Origin: an uncultured bacterium
GTDB lineage: Bacteria > Bacillota > Clostridia > Lachnospirales > Lachnospiraceae
Length of the DNA: 9,295 nt
Direction of reading: 5' to 3'
Assembly: GCA_946061355.1 (NCBI GenBank)
Contig: CAMGRE010000097.1
Coordinates: 1 to 9,295 of the forward strand
Part shown: positions 7,236 to 9,295 of the stretch, in pieces
How the letters are laid out: each line of letters opens with the position of its first letter
How positions within the stretch are numbered: position 1 is the first letter of the stretch
The notes under the pieces: generated by a model
Database searches by the model: none
Told to the model about the DNA's origin: nothing
What the model saw: the letters and a program-made list of their open reading frames with translations, nothing else
Made by a program: the position numbers and the translations under genes

Positions 7236-7308
7236 TGTATACTAAAGTATGCAGAAGGGCTGCAGGAGCAGGCATTCTGTATAAATAGCGCCGAACTGCA
7301 CATACTTT
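7236..7308 (+). promoter_or_regulatory. eno leader with two competing stem structures
   Basis: A local hairpin pairs TGTATAC (7236-7242) with GTATGCA (7247-7253) around TAAA. Alternatively AAAGTATG-CAG (7244-7254) pairs with CTG-(CA)-CATACTTT (7296-7308), an 11-bp stem with a two-base bulge enclosing 41 bases. The two cannot form together. No T-run follows, so neither is an ordinary terminator. The elements could be RNA structure in the permease-eno transcript or protein-binding inverted repeats in DNA. No convincing promoter for eno is visible in 7230-7347; the TATAAA at 7280-7285 lacks a recognisable -35 box. Confidence 0.4.
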
Positions 7309-7347
7309 CATGGAAAATATTGTTGACGTAAACCATGGAGGTATGCA

Positions 7348-8652
7348 ATGAAGGCTTATATGAAAATTACAGACGTACATGCAAGAGAGATTCTTGATTC
7401 CAGAGGGAACCCTACCGTGGAGGCGGAGGTGACGCTGACGGATACCGTTACCGGTCAGCGCTTCGCCGCCACCGGTATGGTTCCCTCCGGTGCGAGTACG
7501 GGTAAATTCGAGGCGGTGGAGCTCAGGGACGGCGAGCCCAGATACTTTGGACTCGGCGTGACGAAGGCGGTCGCCAATGTGAATGACAGGATTCAGGAGA
7601 GACTGCTCGGGATGAACGGCTTAAATCAGCTCGATATCGACAGGGAACTGATCGCGCTTGACGGAACGGACAATAAGGGGAATCTCGGAGCCAACGCGAT
7701 CCTCGCCGTATCGATGGCGGTCGCGAGAGCCGCGGCGCTCTCCTTACGCATTCCGCTGTATCAGTATCTGGGCGGCGTCTTTACGAAGTTGATGCCCGTT
7801 CCCATGATGAACATTTTAAACGGCGGCAAACATGCCGAGAACACAGTCGATTTCCAGGAGTTTATGATCATGCCGGTGTCCGCCTGTTGCTTTAAGGAAG
7901 GGCTTCGCATCTGTGCGGAGATCTACCACAACCTCAAGAAGATCCTGAATGAAAAAGGACTGTCTACAGGTGTCGGGGATGAGGGCGGATTCGCACCGGA
8001 TCTGCCGGATGCGGAGAGCGTTCTTTCGCTGATCATTGAGGCGGTGAAGGCTGCCGACTATGAGCCCGGCACGGATATCAAGATCGCGCTGGATGTCGCT
8101 GCCAGCGAACTTTATAATGAGAAGACAGGGATGTATCATTTCCCCGGAGAGAGCAAACTGACAGGGCAGGATGTAGTGAGGAGCACGGAGGAGATGATCG
8201 CTTATTATGAAAAACTGACGGAGAAATTTCCGGTATGTTCCATCGAGGACGGACTGGCGGAGGATGACTGGGACGGTTGGCAGGAACTGACAGGACGCCT
8301 CGGTGGTAAGATCCAGCTGGTGGGAGACGATCTCTTTGTGACAAACACGAAACGTCTGGAAGCGGGAATCAAGCTGCATGCGGCCAATGCGATCCTCGTC
8401 AAGGTGAATCAGATCGGTACGGTGTCGGAGGCAATGGCGGCGATCGATCAGGCGAAACGTCATGGCTACCGCACTGTAATTTCGCACCGGTCAGGCGAGA
8501 CGGAGGATAGCTTTATCGCGGATCTGGCGGTCGCAGTGAACGCAGGACAGATCAAGACCGGCGCGCCATGCCGCAGCGACAGGGTGGCAAAGTATAACCA
8601 GCTTCTGCGCATCGAGGAGGAGCTGGGAGAAATTACGCGAAAAAACGGTTGA
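7348..8652 (+). CDS. eno: Enolase (phosphopyruvate hydratase)
   Basis: Cytosolic glycolytic enzyme that dehydrates 2-phosphoglycerate to phosphoenolpyruvate; it acts on the product of the upstream phosphoglycerate mutase. Length is 434 residues, normal for bacteria. The N-terminal domain opens with REILDSRGNPTVE and contains the mobile-loop segment GASTG. The barrel carries the catalytic Glu212 in GDEGGFAP and Lys352 in LVKVNQIGT, magnesium ligands Asp249 (ALDVAASE), Glu300 (CSIEDGLAEDDW) and Asp327 (VGDDLFVTN), then SHRSGETED and the conserved C-terminal KTGAPCRSDRVAKYNQLLRIE. Numbering runs 4 residues ahead of E. coli at Asp249 and 11 ahead from Glu300, reflecting a small insertion between them. 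GGAGG (7337-7341) sits 6 bases before the ATG at 7348; the internal Met5 codon is too far from it. No terminator separates it from the ABC cassette, so read-through from that cassette is possible. Confidence 0.98.
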   Translation: MKAYMKITDVHAREILDSRGNPTVEAEVTLTDTVTGQRFAATGMVPSGASTGKFEAVELRDGEPRYFGLGVTKAVANVNDRIQERLLGMNGLNQLDIDRELIALDGTDNKGNLGANAILAVSMAVARAAALSLRIPLYQYLGGVFTKLMPVPMMNILNGGKHAENTVDFQEFMIMPVSACCFKEGLRICAEIYHNLKKILNEKGLSTGVGDEGGFAPDLPDAESVLSLIIEAVKAADYEPGTDIKIALDVAASELYNEKTGMYHFPGESKLTGQDVVRSTEEMIAYYEKLTEKFPVCSIEDGLAEDDWDGWQELTGRLGGKIQLVGDDLFVTNTKRLEAGIKLHAANAILVKVNQIGTVSEAMAAIDQAKRHGYRTVISHRSGETEDSFIADLAVAVNAGQIKTGAPCRSDRVAKYNQLLRIEEELGEITRKNG

Positions 8653-8677
8653 AATCATGAGCTTCCTATGGTAAAAT
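8649..8677 (+). promoter_or_regulatory. Promoter of secG, extended -10 type
   Basis: TTGAAA at 8649-8654 (5 of 6) and TAAAAT at 8672-8677 (5 of 6) are spaced by exactly 17 bases, with TGG immediately before the -10 box giving an extended TGn element. The -35 box overlaps the eno stop codon (8650-8652). Transcription would begin near 8684, leaving a leader of about 25 bases that contains the secG ribosome binding site AGGAGGT (8696-8702). No terminator is visible between eno and secG, so secG may be read from both promoters. Confidence 0.75.
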
Positions 8678-8708
8678 GATTCTTACGTGATATTCAGGAG
8701 GTAAGAAA

Positions 8709-8948
8709 ATGAACGTTGTAAGGATCATATTGCTTGTATTATTTATTATAGACTCACTTGCTTTGGCAACAATCGTATTGATGCAGGAAGGAAAGGCGGC
8801 CGGACTGGGAGCGATCAGCGGCGCGGCTGAGACTTACTGGGGCAAGAACAAAGGACGTTCGATGGAGGGAGCGATGGTGAAGATCACCACAGTCCTCGCG
8901 GTGTTGTTCTTCGTACTTGCAGCAGTACTCAACACCAGATTCTTGTAA
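8709..8948 (+). CDS. secG: Preprotein translocase subunit SecG
   Basis: Small integral membrane component of the SecYEG channel that assists SecA-driven protein export. The protein has 79 residues, normal for Gram-positive SecG. TM1 covers about 6-26 and TM2 about 59-79, joined by a glycine-rich loop. The diagnostic family segment is present: LMQEGKAAGLGAISG followed by AETYWGKNKGRSMEG. AGGAGGT lies 6 bases before the ATG. In Bacillus and relatives secG is followed by rnr and smpB, matching the ribonuclease R start seen downstream. Translation stops 18 bases before a terminator-like hairpin. Confidence 0.96.
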   Translation: MNVVRIILLVLFIIDSLALATIVLMQEGKAAGLGAISGAAETYWGKNKGRSMEGAMVKITTVLAVLFFVLAAVLNTRFL

Positions 8949-8966
8949 CTAAGAGGAAGGGATAAG

Positions 8967-8996
8967 ACACTCTTGCGGAATACAAGGGTGTTTTTT
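8967..8996 (+). terminator. Terminator-like hairpin between secG and rnr
   Basis: ACACTCTTG (8967-8975), a seven-base loop CGGAATA and CAAGGGTGT (8983-8991) form a 9-bp stem with one G-T wobble, followed by six T's at 8991-8996. By form it is an intrinsic terminator for the secG transcript. Its T-run abuts the rnr start codon at 8997, and its 3' arm holds AAGGGTG (8984-8990), the only Shine-Dalgarno-like sequence near that start, so it could also control rnr read-through or translation. Confidence 0.82.
8984..8990 (+). promoter_or_regulatory. Probable rnr ribosome binding site inside the hairpin stem
   Basis: AAGGGTG is a weak match to AAGGAGG and stands 6 bases before the ATG at 8997 (12 before the in-frame ATG at 9003). 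It is fully contained in the 3' arm of the hairpin at 8967-8991, so it would be masked when the stem forms in RNA. No better site exists between the secG stop and 8997. Confidence 0.45.
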
Positions 8997-9295
8997 ATGT
9001 TTATGGAAAAACGGGAACAGCGCAAAAAAATGATATGTGATCTCCTTGAGGAGAAGATGTATGTGCCGATGAAGGAGAAAGAGCTGGCGATCTTTCTGCA
9101 GGTGGCAAAGGAAGACAGAGAGGAATTCAAGCAGATCCTGGATGAACTTCTCGCCGAAGGCAGAGTTGTCATCACAAAGCGCGGGCGCTATCAGAAGCCC
9201 GAGAATACGTTCTTTACGGGAACCTTTATCGGAACGCAGAGAGGGTTCGGCTTTGTGGAGGTGGAGGGCAGGGCAGAAGACCTGTTCATTCCGGA
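8997..9295 (+). CDS. rnr: Ribonuclease R, N-terminal part (cut by window end)
   Basis: 3'-5' exoribonuclease of the RNB family that degrades structured RNA in the cytoplasm; with SmpB/tmRNA it also takes part in trans-translation quality control. Only 99 complete codons are present and the frame is open at the window edge. Residues about 1-68 form the N-terminal winged-helix region: MYVPMKEKELAIFLQV (21-36) and LLAEGRVVITKRGRYQKPE (51-69) match Bacillus RNase R in pattern and position. Residues 74-99 (GTFIGTQRGFGFVEVE...EDLFIP) are the start of the first cold-shock/OB RNA-binding domain. The catalytic RNB and S1 domains lie beyond the window. ATG 8997 is chosen for its spacing from AAGGGTG; ATG 9003 is an alternative and differs by two residues. 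Its position after secG is typical of Firmicutes. Confidence 0.92.
   Translation, partial: MFMEKREQRKKMICDLLEEKMYVPMKEKELAIFLQVAKEDREEFKQILDELLAEGRVVITKRGRYQKPENTFFTGTFIGTQRGFGFVEVEGRAEDLFIP

Noticed and set aside
7238..7243. TATACT as a -10 box for eno
   Set aside because: No -35 element lies at 16-18 bases upstream (that stretch is the GC-rich permease 3' end) and the bases belong to a hairpin arm.
8092..8247. Seven-residue offset in enolase between Asp249 and Glu300 relative to the E. coli enzyme
   Set aside because: Loop length in this region varies among bacterial enolases, and all catalytic and metal-binding residues are present.
1..9295. tRNA, rRNA, CRISPR repeats, insertion sequences or tandem repeats
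   Set aside because: None seen on either strand by reading; no regularly spaced repeats, terminal inverted repeats or transposase-like sequence.

Overview
The window looks like chromosomal DNA of a Gram-positive member of the Clostridia, most likely Lachnospiraceae. This is inferred from gene content, strong AGGAGG-type ribosome binding sites, moderate base composition, and the order gpmI ... eno - secG - rnr. The gpmI/eno pair of lower glycolysis and the secG-rnr pair are familiar Firmicute neighbourhoods. All seven genes that lie complete in the window, and the truncated eighth, are on the + strand. There are no RNA genes, CRISPR arrays, transposases or other recognisable mobile elements, and no gene-free stretch longer than about 220 bases.

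Region 1 (1-3573): a candidate promoter at 47-75 precedes gpmI (140-1681, cofactor-independent phosphoglycerate mutase). Only about 50 bases separate it from mcp (1733-3517), a transmembrane chemoreceptor with a Cache-type sensor. No terminator is visible between the two, so they probably share a transcript, which ends at a strong intrinsic terminator (3538-3573).

Region 2 (3574-7229): an accessory three-gene cassette. It comprises a YtrA-type GntR repressor (3739-4107), an ABC ATPase (4100-5005) and a large membrane protein (4977-7229). The genes overlap by 8 and 29 bases. A candidate promoter and an imperfect inverted repeat (3691-3711), placed where an autoregulatory operator would be expected, lie upstream. 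The membrane protein has about nine membrane segments followed by a roughly 375-residue C-terminal domain. Within that domain is a segment (residues 464-480) closely resembling the GGADGPT ion-pathway motif of sodium-pumping decarboxylase beta subunits. This is the most unusual observation in the window.

Region 3 (7230-9295): a 118-base leader able to form two competing hairpins precedes eno (7348-8652, enolase). A good extended -10 promoter overlapping the eno stop codon drives secG (8709-8948, preprotein translocase subunit). A terminator-like hairpin after secG ends exactly at the start codon of rnr (8997 to the window edge, 5' part of ribonuclease R), and its 3' arm carries the only plausible rnr ribosome binding site.

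Taken together, two steps of lower glycolysis (3-phosphoglycerate to 2-phosphoglycerate by GpmI, then to phosphoenolpyruvate by Eno) are separated by a chemoreceptor and a self-regulated ABC module. The housekeeping export and RNA-decay genes follow.
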